Source of the DNA: Moniliella sp. 'wahieum'
Lineage: Eukaryota > Basidiomycota > Moniliellomycetes > Moniliellales > Moniliellaceae
Assembly (NCBI GenBank): GCA_003971905.1
Contig: RSEE01000016.1
Span: 744,001-808,000, forward strand
Reading direction: 5' to 3'
Length of the DNA stretch: 64,000 nt
The notes under the pieces are model-generated. The model saw only the letters and a list, made by a program, of their open reading frames with translations. It was not told the DNA's origin and ran no database searches. How positions within the stretch are numbered: the stretch's first letter is position 1; each line of letters opens with the position of its first letter. A program made the position numbers and the translations under genes. Shown here one piece after another: positions 24,015-36,031 of this stretch.

Positions 24015-27000
24015 CTAACACCACCATCCTTCCTTGTCCACGTTGACAGAATGCCGCTTTTCGCCCAGTGCGGGCCAGTCAGCCGCCGAGAAGGCTGGTG
24101 GGCGATGGACGCGCGCGCGGGCGTGGATGGGATTTTGTCGCGGCGGGGGCCATGCGGGGGGTCTGAGGTATCGGGGTATGTTCTGGGGCGAAGCGAACAA
24201 CCTTGGGGTGGGCTGGCGGAGCAACGGGAGCAGAGGACGAGCTGGCAGCCGTCTGGCTTCCAGCTCAGTAATCTTGCGCTTCAACTCCTCGTTCTCCTTC
24301 TGGCTGGCCTCAGCCTGAGCCTGAGCCTGCTCCAACTGAGAGCGGTCCACAAGAGTGCTTTTGAGCTGTGTCACCTCCTTCTCCATGGCGTCAAAGTGGG
24401 AACGGTACTCGTCGAGCTCCGTACGAAGCGTCTGCTCAAGCAAAATGGGTTAGTTACGTCTGATAGGATATAACAAGTCGGGCACGCACCTTCTCCGTCT
24501 CTTGAGCGGTCCTTAGTTGATCCTGGGAGGGGCCAGCTTGTTCGAGCTGCTTCTGTAGCGTGGTAATATTGGCTTCAGCCGTGCGAAGTAGGCTCGCCGT
24601 CTTGTCTGCATCCCCTGCCCGGCGAGTAGCGTCTGCGAGCTGTGTTTCCTTACCAGCCAGAGTGTCATTTTGGGTGGCCAACAAGTCAACCAGCTCAGCC
24701 AGCTTCTCGTCTTGCTCAGCGATACGGCACCGTAGCTCGGCTTGCTCGCCCACGGAACGGGCAGCGGCCATATTCTGTTCCGTGACGCGGGCATCCGCCG
24801 AAGACTGAACGTCGAGCAGGCGTAAGGCCAGTAGGTCCACCTGCTTCCGTGCCGCCGTAACCGCCGTCTCAGCAGACTCAAGGCGCCGTTGCTGGCTTAG
24901 TGCATGAGCGTTGTGCTCCTCGCGCTCGACACGCACGCTGCGCGAGCAACTTCGGCTTCGGTCAAGCTGTCCTGGATACGATCCTTGGCGTCCTGGAGAG
25001 CATCAGCCAGTTTGTTCACCCGGCCCTCGGCGGCAACCTGGGCCAAGCGAGCCTTCTCGAGTTCATGATGAGCCTCATTTTGTGCCTCCCGTGCCTTCAT
25101 AGCCAGATCACGCTGGGAGCTGACCTCCGATTCCGATTGACTCAAGCCGTTTCACCTTCAGCCTGAGCAGCAGCGACGCGTACCGACTTGAGGTTCTTCT
25201 CGAGCGACTCAACGTATGCCCGCTGGGCCTTGACCTCGGCCACAGCGCCACGGCAGACAGAATCCCTCTCCTTAAGTTCATGATGCATCGCCTCGACCTT
25301 GGCTTCCAGCACAGTCTTGGCTTCTTCCAAGTCGGACAGGCGTGATATCATCGTCTCGTCTACCGCGGCAAGTGTGTTCATCTTGGCCAAAATGGAACCG
25401 TAGGCATCCTTAGACTCGAGTGTAGCCGCGACCAGCTGCTCACCCGTCGTCCTGGCCATCTGTGGCAGCATGCGCATCCCGTCCAGCGTTTCCTTTTGGG
25501 TGCCAAGGAACTGAACCAAGCCCGAATTAGTCTTCTCCTGCTTGAGACCCAGCGGTTCGACAAGTGCGATAGCAGGCTCCAAATCCATCTTGTGGTCTTG
25601 CAAAACGATTTTGAATGCTTTGATGACCTCCTCTGTTGAAACAGCAGACTCCTTGACCGTGACGGATGATGTGGAAGGTGCGTTGGGAGCAAGAGGAGGG
25701 ATGGAACGCTGGACCATCTTCTGGTGCTGTGCGTACGACTCCTCCAGATGCTGGTTGCGTGGACAACCCAATCGTCAAACACACTCTCCGTTTGCTCCCG
25801 CACGTCACGAAGGAACTCTTGAATCATAGAAGAGACCATTGGACGAATGAGGTCGCTAACCAAGTCGGCCGTACGCTCCGCTTCATCATCGTACTTGGTA
25901 TATTCTTCCACGATCTGAGCCACGTTGGTTACCAGCAGTCCCGTAATCAGGTCCGGGTCCAGCTCCTCTTCCTTGAGACGCTCTAGCTGTGGTGTGATCG
26001 CCTTGATAACCGCCATCTCCAGCTCATCGGCAAAGGAGTCCTGGCCCTGTTGGATGAGAAGAGCCAGCCGTTCCATACGCGTCTGCACATACAACCCCAC
26101 ATCCTCCGCGCTTTGCTGGAGTGATGCAAACGAATCCAACTTCTCTGTTGCTCGCTCCATGCGAGTAACTGACAAGGCCAATGGCGAGCCGTCGGGAGGA
26201 GGACCCATGAGGGCCATCTGGATGACAGAGATGCCGGTGTTCAAACTGTTGCGCAAACGGAACCCAATAGTTGTCGCAACACGGCCCAAGCATTCGTCAG
26301 ATAACTTGGGGATCAATGTCTCCTTCTCCCTCGACTGGGACAAGATGGGACGAGCAATTTGAGGCACAGCATTGCCGAGGGCTGTTTTGAATGGGCCCAA
26401 CGAACGATCCAAAATGGATTGGACCAGCTCGAAATCAAGCTCGCCTTGCTCGTTCAGGTCGGGATGATGGCGTGGCTTGTTTGTTCCAGCTCCGGCCCTC
26501 AGGCCCATTGTCCAGATCATCTTGTTGTCCTAGCTCATTCCAGGTAGGGGGCGCATCGGATCCAAGTTCGACCATCCGCCCCGTTTCGTGCGGCAGATCA
26601 CGGCGACCGGGCCACCGGACTAGACCAGACGGGTCCATGGCCGAATGCATCTCGCGGACCAACTTATCCACCCACACATCCACACTCGACTCAAGTCGAC
26701 GCGCCAGCTCATCCACCACATCTTCTTCCGACTCGTCCAAGCCGCCGGTCGAATCCGTATCTTCGTCCCCGCCGTCTGACCTGACCGAAGTCGTCCGGCT
26801 CGCCACGCTCCCGCCCTCCAAAGCCCAGCCATGAGTTCCAACAGAAAGATGGGCAGTATCGGGAGGCGCCAACGCGTGCTTGACTGCCTCCGTACCTGAC
26901 ACGGGGGTAACAGAAGAGTCAGACTCACATCCGGGGCTTCGGATGGTGGTGACTTTGCCTTGTCCTTATTGCCCGCCTCTGGTAAAGTGCCCGTCTGCTC

Positions 27001-30000
27001 CGCCGAATCACTGCTGGAGAAGGAGGAAGAGAGCGAGTCGGTCTCGCTCAGGATGCGAGCGTGGTCCAGCTTGGACATAACCCTGGGCAAGTTCGTTGCC
27101 TCTTCCTGGGGGGGACGTCCTGGGAGGATATCATCCCCCTTTGCATACATGTCCGCAAGGATATCAGCGACGCTCATGCCGACTTGGTGGCCACGATTGT
27201 TGGGACGGAAATGGTGATGGGTTTGGCCATAGGAGGGACAAAGTCGGGCAACGATGCGCCCGAGTGGGGGGTATCTTTGGTGGGATGACCCAAAACGTTC
27301 GACGTAGTCCCAGAGTTGGTCTTGCCCATTGCGTCCGCGGAATGAATAAGGGTGACCAAGAGGTTTGAAGGCGGGAGCAGACGCATTGAGGGTGTTGCCC
27401 CCAAGAGCAAGGAGCTTGTCGGCTGGTAGTTCGGACGAGGGATCCGATGCACCCACCGTTGAGTTCCATTTGGAGTAGGAAGTCGACCTCTCGTGGCCCG
27501 ACCACTCTTCAGCAGAATCCTGGGTTCGATTGAAGTAAGGATGCACAGGCACATGGGGGATCCGATGGGACCGGCCATGATGCAAGGACGACCAAGCAGG
27601 CTCGGCCGAATCGATAAAACTGGGACGCGAGCGGTGTTGCAAAGGCGAACGGTGGACCGGACCCTTTGCTTCGTCCAACTCCTGCGTCATTTCCTCATCC
27701 TCGTGATTGTCCTCTTCCTCTTCCTCGCCAAATGTTCCGTAGGCGTCATCCTCGTCTGATGGGTTGGAGATCATATCCTGCTCTTCGGGGGGGTACCGAG
27801 AACTGCCTCCAATATCGGCGAGGGGGGGTAGGCTCGAACGTACAGACATGGAAGCAGACTGCGGCGGCAATGACAGGCCTTCGCGAGGGATTGGTGGGGG
27901 GCTTTCGCCCAGGGAATTGCCAAGCAAGACTCGGTCGCCCTCACCAATGCTCGAAGATGGAAGTGTCTCGCAGGTCAAGGTGCGGTGATGAGCTGGGGGG
28001 GGGGGGGAGGGGAGAGCGGCCTTGAAGCAGGGCAGACTCATGCAGTCGGTGGAAGTCATCGTCCGAGTCATGATGAAGTCGATCATCTGGTGCGGACGAG
28101 TGCGCGTCAAGATCGGAATATTCCTCCATCACCGTCGGTTGCAACACGGGCGACAAGGTCGTGTGTAGCGGCAGCGAACCGAATGCTGACAAGCGGGGAA
28201 CCCCGGTCAAACGATGCGGTGGACGGTATGGTGAAGTATCCTGCTCCATGTCCGAGGCATCAGCATCCTCAGATGGGTTGGTGAGAAGCTCTTCAGGCAC
28301 GTCCTCATCTTCTGTGGCCACATGCTGAGCCAGCAACGACTCTGGCTCAATCATCTGCGACGGCATGGGCGTCGGTACACGATCCAGGTCAGGTGACCTA
28401 TTGCCGAGATCATGTCCCAAGCCGGGATGAGAAGTCTGCCAGCTTCCATAGCGGGAGGGATAAGAGGCATTTCCCGAAAGTGGGGAGTCGGGGGTCGGAT
28501 CGCGGGAGATAGGCCGAGTCTTGCCTGCATCAAGAGCAGGGCGGCTGAGTCCGATTTGGTCTCCCTCTCTGGAGGAGGAGGGGAGGGATAACCCAGTTTC
28601 GGGGAGGGCGCCAATGAGTAAGGGGGCGCAGAGCGACCGTTGCGAGAACGAACATCCTCGTCATCCGAGCCTCCAAAGTCAGATAGGGTAGGTAAGCCAA
28701 GCGCAGCAAAGATCTCCTTGCCAAACGGCCCGCCTGATGAGGAGAGATCGAGTGAATATTGAGGTTCATGCTTGTTCCGAAGCGCGCGAGTGCTGTGAGA
28801 CGAAGAAGATGGAGGGCGAGTGCGCGCTTCGTCAAACACATTGATCTGGGGCAGAGGAGCCAACGGCTTCGGAGGAACTGTAGGTGTTGCGAGTGAACCC
28901 ATAGTGGGAAGTTCCACGGTAAGATACCTGCGAGAGGGGCGTTCTTGCGCCTGATCCTCATGCGGTGACGACCGGACATTTTCTTCGCCCACGCCAAGTG
29001 TTTTCTCGGATATATCTTTCATCATGCGGAGTCGTCGTTAACATCAGGCATGGAAGGGAACAGTGACGGAGAGTGCAGGAACGCGTCGGGGGAGTCCACA
29101 ATATTGGGCTGCCGAGGCAAATCCTCAGCCTCAGAGGCCATAGCAACATCCTCAGTTGACTGTACCACCTCCGCCTGATCATCTGATTTGTCCCCTTCTT
29201 CGCGGAGAGATTCATCAGAAGACAAAGAATCTTCACTCTTTTCTTGTTCGGTCGTCTCTTCAGCCACGTCCGGCATATCTCCATGGTGGGTTGTTATACT
29301 GTGGCAGGTCGATATCCGCAGCCTTGGCCTCAATGTCCACCCCATGGGCATCTTCCTCTCGCACCCACTCAGCATCAGGGATTTGATATGACAAGGGAAC
29401 GTCTTCATCGACGCGACGCGTACTCAGCTACAAGCGTAAAAGGTCAGTATTCAGAAAGAGAGGTATAGTATACAGAAGAACGTACGACTGAGTTGGTATC
29501 CTCGGAGGGCAGCGGTGACTGGTGTTGAAGTAATAGTTGCTGGTGCTCAGCCATCTGGGCCTGGACTGCCTCAGCCGCAGCCCGTTCACACTCTCTCGCG
29601 CGCCAGTGGACATACCCATTCCACGCACGGTATGGCGGCAGGGGCATGGCAACCATCAATGCGTCCGGGAGAGAGATAGGGTGCAGCTCTTCCACGTGGG
29701 AGGACGACTGATGGCCTGAAGCTGAATATTCATCCAGGGGAAGATGCGAGCGATGGGCGACTCGTGGTTTTCCACAACTGGGCCCGCCCAATCGGGGGCG
29801 GCGCTCAGCTCGGGACCAGGGATACGGGCACGCCACAAAGCACGGCGGTGGTCAACTGCCCGGAGAGCCAAAAGTCGGACCTTCTGCTCCTCCCGCTCGA
29901 CAGCACTTTCGGTGACAACCAACGGACGTGGCGAAATAGAGCGGGGACGGGACGAGTTCAGCTCGGAAGGAAGGAGGGTCTTCCGATTCGCCTCCTTCCG

Positions 30001-32159
30001 ATTCGTCTCCCTCCCCTTGGCTGTCTTCATCGGATCCGAGGCTCGACGAATCCAGTCGTTCGTCGGCCAAGTCATTGTTGAGCTCATCCCCAACTTCAGC
30101 TTCAAGGGCCAGAGCCTCCTGTCGCAGCGCTGGGGGCAAAAACGGGTGGGGCCCGTCTTCCGGGTATCGGATTTCGGACGGGAGTCGAACAGCAATGAGC
30201 TTTCTAGTCACCTGTGTGGATACAGTAGGTGGAACGGAAGAGTCCCCAGCAGCCTTGGGTGCCTGGTCTTGGGTAGCACTTTGCCCTTTGGGTGGGTTAA
30301 TCTGGGACGCCAACATATAGGCAAATGCTGCCGGATCCATCTGGACCGAGGGCGTGCTGTTGTGGCCCGTCGTCTTGAGAGGCTGGTGTACGATTCGCCC
30401 TCCTCTCCCACGAGTGGCAGCGGAAGCAGGAGGGGGCGCATTAGCGCTCATACTGCCTCGGCGCGAAGGAGGCGGGCTGGTGTAGAAACCGAAAGGGTAG
30501 TTGATAGACGGCGGGCATGATGGCCCGGGGGCTGAAACCGTGGGGGGACCCCAGCTGCGGACGGTTGCGACTGGAAGGGGGGTGGAAAGGAGCCACCAAA
30601 AGACGGGAGGGAGCAAATGCAGAACCCCAGGGTGGAGCATTATTGCCGTTCGGGCTCGGATTCGAGTTGGGACTACCAGGTGCGTACGGCGTCGAACCGG
30701 TAGATGAGCGAGGCTGACTCTTGGGAGAAGGTGTGAGGGACAGGGTCGCGCTATGACCATGGTGTACCCCATGCGAGATGGTGGGGCCAAAGAAGGAAGA
30801 GGAGCAGGGGTTGCTGGGCTTGTACCTGAGCGTGCCGCGACAAGGCCAGTCCTGCAAGAGACCCTAGTGCGACTGATCCGGACCGCTGGCGCTGTCCTGC
30901 TTCTGGATCGGCCGCACCGGCATTGGCTTGGTCTAAGATGGGAGAAGGGGATTTCCCGGGGGGTAACCCCACCAAGCTGGAACGCCGCATAGCTTCGGGA
31001 ACAGGGAACCCAAAGCCCCGGGTTGGTGTCGTTGGTGGCATTTGGTACATCATAGGCATTCGTAGGGGAGTGCCGCACTGGGAAGATGGCTGGAAGGGGG
31101 CACATAGTTGCTTGGCTCCTGCCTATGCTCATCGACTGGCGGTAAACCTCCGGGGCCCACCTGCCGAGGGAGACCATGGGGCAAAAACGGGGGTGGACCA
31201 AACTGAGGACCAAAATGGTCGGGACTCGATTCAGGCATGCCATAGGGAGACACGGCGGGGGGCGTGCGAAGGAGGGCACGAATGGTGGCGCAGTCGTCGC
31301 AGATGGCTTGGGGAACGTTGCGCTTGAGGGAGTAAAGGCGGGCGCGGAAGCGCTAAGAGACCCTGTCGTGAGAGAGGAGGGGGACCCGATGATAAGCCAC
31401 CGTTTGAGGCGGGAAGAGCAGCATCGACAGAATGCGTCGGCTTGTTGCTAGCGTTGGGAGTAGGGGTAAGCGCAGGCGCAGGCGCAGGTGCAAAGGGAAG
31501 AGTGAACATGTTGGCAGCAGCAGGGGTGCTGGAGGCCACGTTGCTGCCTACATTGCGTTGGGGAATGAAGATGGGCGCCATGTCATGATGGCTAGGACGC
31601 CGCATGGCCAAAGATGCCTGGTGCTCGGGAGGAGATGGCATGGGCATGACCAGCTCGTACGGCAGGGTAGCGGCGGGCTGGCGGGGCTAGCAGGGCTGGC
31701 GGGGTGCGGATGGCGCGTCAGCGGAAGAAGATGGGGATAGAAGGGGACGGCGTGGGGACAAGGGAAGGTGGCCTGTGGGCCTCACTCACCCAATGCGGAA
31801 CAGGGCTGGAGCGCACGGTGGAGTCTGTCCACGAGGGCGGGGAGAGGGGCTGAGAGAGAGGGGTCGGATGGAGGGGGAGCGATGGGGCAGCAAGTGTGGT
31901 CAGCGGGCCGACGGCAACGACGATGACGACGACGGAGGCGGCGACACACCCACACACGGCGCAGTGCGAGATGGTGGTGGAGGGGGCAACGGGGCGAGGG
32001 GGGTGAGCCGGGGCTGGCTCTACAGCCTGGCGGCTGCTGGCCCCCGCCCGACACCCGCCACATCGGCGCTGCCCGCCCGCGCGCCGCCAGCAGCACCTGC
32101 GCCACACCCCCGCCGCCGCCACACTGCCCCCCTGCCCGCCCCGCCTCCACCTGTGCCAT
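24015..32159 (-). CDS. Very large coiled-coil protein of unknown function, frameshifted
   Basis: One locus reads continuously through changing frames for roughly 2600 codons. The first exon probably runs from the ATG at 32159 to 31790. An intron at 31687-31789 (GTGAGT...CTAG) joins it in frame to exon 2, whose first Met codons are at 31647 and 31641. Two more introns fit: 29428-29485 and 24432-24489. The N-terminal third is Pro/Ser/Gly/Asn-rich. The middle is acidic and Ser-rich, with EDDAYGTFGEEEEEDNHEDEE near 27660-27770. A helical domain follows (LGPFKTALGNAVPQIARPIL ... LERLKEEELDPDLITGLLVT) near 25850-26430. A long coiled coil spans 24250-25650 (for example LEEAKTVLEAKVEAMHHELK and QAQAQAEASQKENEELKRKI). 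The stop is at 24015. I do not recognise the family. A scaffold role is an inference from coil plus disorder. Treating it as one gene rests on coding continuity and in-frame introns. Confidence 0.6.
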
Positions 32160-32620
32160 TTAGTTCATGGCCTGCAATTAACACGCAATTGCTCAATTTG
32201 TGTTCTTCTCGGTTGCCCCGGTTAATCATGCGGGTGCCGTGCGACGCCAGCAGTGTCCTCTTGTCCTCTTCTGGCGCCCCCCGCCAAGCTGGTGGGCAGG
32301 CGACGTCGACAGCACAACGCATCACTGTGACGCGCGCCGTTTTGGGAAAGTAAGCGCTTCGACACACCCCATTGCTCTGCCTCTTCCCTCATCTATATAC
32401 TCCCCACCCTGATTCTCCCCTCCAGTAATGCCCGTCTAACCTTGGTCTATTCCACACGACTGCCAGAAACCCGAAAAGGAACAGCTCAGGGCCCAACAAG
32501 TGTAAATGCCATCGAGTCCACGGTTTGATACGGGGTTTCCCCTTTGCTGGCTCTGGCTGCACGGTGGCCCAATGTTGCTATACAATACTTGTTATATTAA
32601 ACATCGGGAATCAATCACCA
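32160..32620. other. Promoter-side region of the large coiled-coil gene
   Basis: Upstream of the minus-strand start at 32159 lies GC-rich DNA, with a TATATA (minus strand) at about 32395-32400. It is followed by the tRNA-Pro gene. No coding frame is supported. Confidence 0.35.
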
Positions 32621-32702
32621 GGGTTCGTGGTGTAGTGGTATCATGCCTCTTTAGGGCGGTTGCTCATAGAGGTGGTCCTCGGTTCGATCCCGGGCGGACC
32701 CC
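32621..32702 (+). tRNA. tRNA-Pro (AGG) with a 10-nt intron
   Basis: A full cloverleaf can be drawn. The acceptor is GGGTTCG (32621-32627) with CGGACCC (32695-32701) and discriminator C. The D-arm contains AGTGGTA. The anticodon stem is CCTCT (32646-32650) with AGAGG (32668-32672), and the T-arm is CTCGG-TTCGATC-CCGGG. The anticodon loop is TTAGGG...T with anticodon AGG at 32653-32655. A 10-nt intron at 32657-32666 sits in the canonical position one base after the anticodon. A T7 run follows immediately. Confidence 0.92.
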
Positions 32703-32703
32703 G

Positions 32704-32710
32704 TTTTTTT
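32704..32710 (+). terminator. RNA polymerase III terminator of tRNA-Pro
   Basis: Seven consecutive T residues start two bases after the mature 3' end. Confidence 0.85.
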
Positions 32711-33397
32711 GATGGTCCTGTCCTGGTTTTAGTCACTGTGTGTCAGTCTGTGAGGTCTGAGACTCTCGTGGTATTGCAAGACCATCATTTATGCAAGCCA
32801 GGCTGTCACGGTGTAGTCCCTTTTTAGAGACGACCTAGCAGGGATCACAGAGGGCGTGTGTCCTTCGCTACTCCTCGTAGCACCAGCGGAGGAGGAAACG
32901 ATGAATAGCCAACACACAGAAACAGGACAAACCACTGAGATCAGACCGCATCGTCTGTCCCCCCTTCGATATTCCCTCTTAGCTCCGCACATTCTTGCAT
33001 TTCCCTCGGCCCCAAAACCTTTCGCAGCGCCAAGCAGCGTTGCCGGGGCATGTACCCATCGGTCCAAGGGGAAGACCAAAATGAAGCTGAAAGCAGACAG
33101 GGCGTACCGGCAGAACCCCAACCCTATCAATGTTCACGCTCATGTCAGCAGGAACGGGTGTGGTTGTGGCAATCGTAGATACACAAGAGCAAAAACAAGA
33201 GAAGAGACCCCCCCAGGCGAGAAACAAAAACAAACGAGGGATACGAGGGAAAGGAGCACAGGAATGGCAACGTGGAAACAAAACGATGACGGCCGCTGCA
33301 CAGCTGCAAAACTGCACTTACAAGTGCACGGCAGCAAGTGTGGATGGGCCAATCCAGGGATTCCAGTACGAAGAAGGAGAAAGGTGAGCCATTTGAC
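32711..33397. other. Intergenic region downstream of tRNA-Pro
   Basis: About 690 bp lie between the tRNA and the end of the next minus-strand gene. Open frames on both strands are unremarkable. Part may be 3' untranslated sequence or a last exon of the 33398-36031 gene: a GTGAGT donor-like site on the minus strand ends the conserved-looking frame near 33395. Confidence 0.4.
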
Positions 33398-36031
33398 TCA
33401 CATCGGATACGGAGGTCGCCCCGCCGGCGAATCTTTGATGTACATTCGCCCCCGCCCGGCCCTTGCTTGAACTTGCCCTCGGCCACGGGATACACCACGT
33501 GCGGACCATCGTCGTCCGTTCGCCGGGCGGTGACTGTGGCGCGAAGAAGACGGGTGAGTTTCTTGCCTTCCTTGGAGGGAAGCGCGTTGCTTCGGCCGCT
33601 GGCAAAGGGGGGCGCTGTGGCTCGACAAAACGAGTCTTGCGTAGCATGTTGGAAAAGCTCTTGCGCGGGGAGACAGGACCGGGTTGAGAAGGGTTTGGGG
33701 AAGCGTTTGGCTGCTGTCGGAGCTCTCCGAAGGAGAATAAGGGTAGGATGCCGTGCTTGGTCCTGCGTCCAGGGAAACATTATCAGAGACCCAACGCTGC
33801 GCCCCCGACCTGCCGGCTGGACCGAGGCACCGGCCGGGAATGTGGTGGAAAAGGTTGGACTGCTAGCCTCGCTCCGCTGCCAAGCCCGTTCACGCGAGAC
33901 GGTACTGGGCTCGTGAGAGGTATCGAGGTGGGTCGAAATCGGCTTGATTCGCAGCGCGGCCCCGTTGGCACCCATAATGTGCGGTGCAGCAGGCCCGCTG
34001 CTTGCCGAGCTACTGGCAGTCGAATAGTTGCCAGATAACCCATCGGGCAAGGGGGAACAATATGCGACCCTTGCGCTTGCAAGTTGGTGAGCTGTTCCAG
34101 GTGCGATTGGAGCAGCTGGATGTGCGACTGCATCTGCCGTTCTTGGGGTGAGTGAGCTGCTCCCACTGGATAGGTACAGAGAGTGCGGAAATAGCACTGG
34201 AGGGGGGGCAATCGACCCGGCTGGCTGCCTCAGCTGGCTTACCAGAAGCGACTCCAACATGCCTGGCGAAAAAATGGTCAGCACAAACCGAGGTTGGCGT
34301 GAGGGGGAAGGGAGGGGGGGGGGCATACCAATCTTATCGGCCAAATAACGATAGCGTTCGTCATCTGGGCCGCTACTCTCGGTTTCAGCAGGGAGATTGG
34401 TGGCACCATCGTTAGGTCCAATCGAGCTAGACATAGTCTGAGATTGACTGTCCTCGGGGATAGACGCAACCGGGGGTGGGAGCCCATACCGGAATATTGG
34501 GCCAAGCCCACATCAGCACCAAGGGGGGGTTGGTACATCCGACTGACCGACTGTGCTTGCGCCCGTGGATCATGGGGTAACGTCGAATACTGAGGGTGTG
34601 CATAGACATTGCCATTCGGGAGCGAGGCCGAGCGGTAATAGGCCCCTCCAGGGCTCAGAGGCCGCTCGCTGTCCGCCATGCCAGCCCCGATCGTAACAGA
34701 GTGAGAACGAGCGTAGGAGCCGGGCGCACTCGACTCGGGCGAGACGGTTCGCGGGATGGAGGGTCGCCTTGATCGCGACGGGGACATGCCGAGCTCTTGG
34801 GGTGTTGTTGACAATCTGCGACGTGGGTCTCGGGGTGGACGAGAGATGTGCGCTGAACCAGACGGAGCTAAGCCAGGAGCGGTCGAATCGCTGACGGTAG
34901 GAACCTCGTATTGGCGCTCTTCCCTTGCTCGTCGTGATCCACTGTTCGAGATGAGGGCCCCGAGTGAGACGAGGCTGTGCGGCTCATACCATGGTCAGTG
35001 GAATAAGAGCTTGGACCTTCAGTCTCTCGGGGGTGGGGATCGGGCTAGGTCTTGGCGCAAAATTCAACGAAGCGACGGGAGATGAGCCAGGTGGAGGGAA
35101 AGAGGTGGGAGGGTGCGCAAGTCCGCCAGTCTCGCCTACAGAGGGGGATGGGGGGAATGGATGGCCACTGGGGCAGTAGGCTCGGGCTGACTCTTGAGCC
35201 GCAAAGCCATTTGCAATTGAGCCACTTGAGCCCGCAGTGCCTCGAGCTCAAAGGCTTCCGGGTTCAAGTCTTCACCCAGCCCTTCCGAGGGACTAATTGA
35301 CGGCACGACCGATTGGGCGATGGCAGAGGCCACTGGGTCTCCTCTTGCGTCGACTAGAACGGGTTGTCTCCTCCGTGTCGGTGAATTGATCATCCTCGTC
35401 ATCACCCTGCCAAGAGTTAGGGGTGGTAGCCGGGCGAAAGTAGCTTGTCTGGTCTGGCTTGCCGGGTAAGCCAGGTACAGGCAATGAAGGTGTGCGGAAA
35501 GAAGAAGGGGAAGGTGACCCCGCAGAGTGGGGGCCAGGTGGGGCACGCGGGCTGGTCAGGTTCGTTGGGGGCGAAAGCGTAGCCAGTGTGTCAGGGTCCA
35601 AGTGGATCGCCCAGGTGCGGTGTCCTCACTCGAGTTACCTCGTCGATCATAACTAGATTTAGCAATCGACGTGCCGGAGGACTCGGCGGAGGAGCGGGAT
35701 AGAGCACCGGAAACAGCAGACCCGTCCAGTACACTCTCATCGTCCCATGCTGGCTCCTCCTGTTGAAACACAGTGGTGGAGGGAGCACTGCTTTGAGCCA
35801 TGCTCCTTGTCTCGTCCAGGTCTTCGCGCCATTCGGGCTGCCATTGAGCCAAGAAGCGCTCCACAGCATCAACAGTTGGGTTGTTGCATTGTTGTTGGTA
35901 TTGGCCGTCAAGTTGCCCACAAAAGAAGGCACATTAGGTGGGGTCGGCATCAGGATGCCGTTGAAGGTGGTGGCTGCCCGCGGCGAGCCACGGTTTGTTT
36001 GTTGCATAGCTGGAGGAAGGGTAGCTGCCAT
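33398..36031 (-). CDS. Unrecognised low-complexity protein with short coiled coils, frameshifted
   Basis: The ATG at 36031 opens MAATLPPAMQQTNRGSPRAA. Coding-like text runs on in changing frames: ERFLAQWQPEWREDLDETR near 35800-35860, a Ser-rich acidic stretch, and a first coil EAFELEALRAQVAQLQMALR near 35200-35260. A Ser/Pro region with PSRSRRPSIPRTVSPESS near 34740-34790 contains likely proline-directed phosphosites. DDERYRYLADKI comes next, followed by a 66-nt intron (34263-34328) and GMLESLLVSQLRQ. A second coil is QMQSHIQLLQSHLEQLTNLQ near 34085-34145. A basic tail around 33450-33560 ends at a TGA (33398-33400) or continues past a GTGAGT donor there. No known domain is evident. The tRNA gene between this locus and the 24015-32159 gene argues that they are separate genes. 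Confidence 0.5.

Noticed and set aside
33145-34434. Treating the 429-codon minus-strand frame as one intact protein
   Set aside because: It runs through a clear 66-nt intron (34263-34328) and switches away from the better coding frames; used only in parts.
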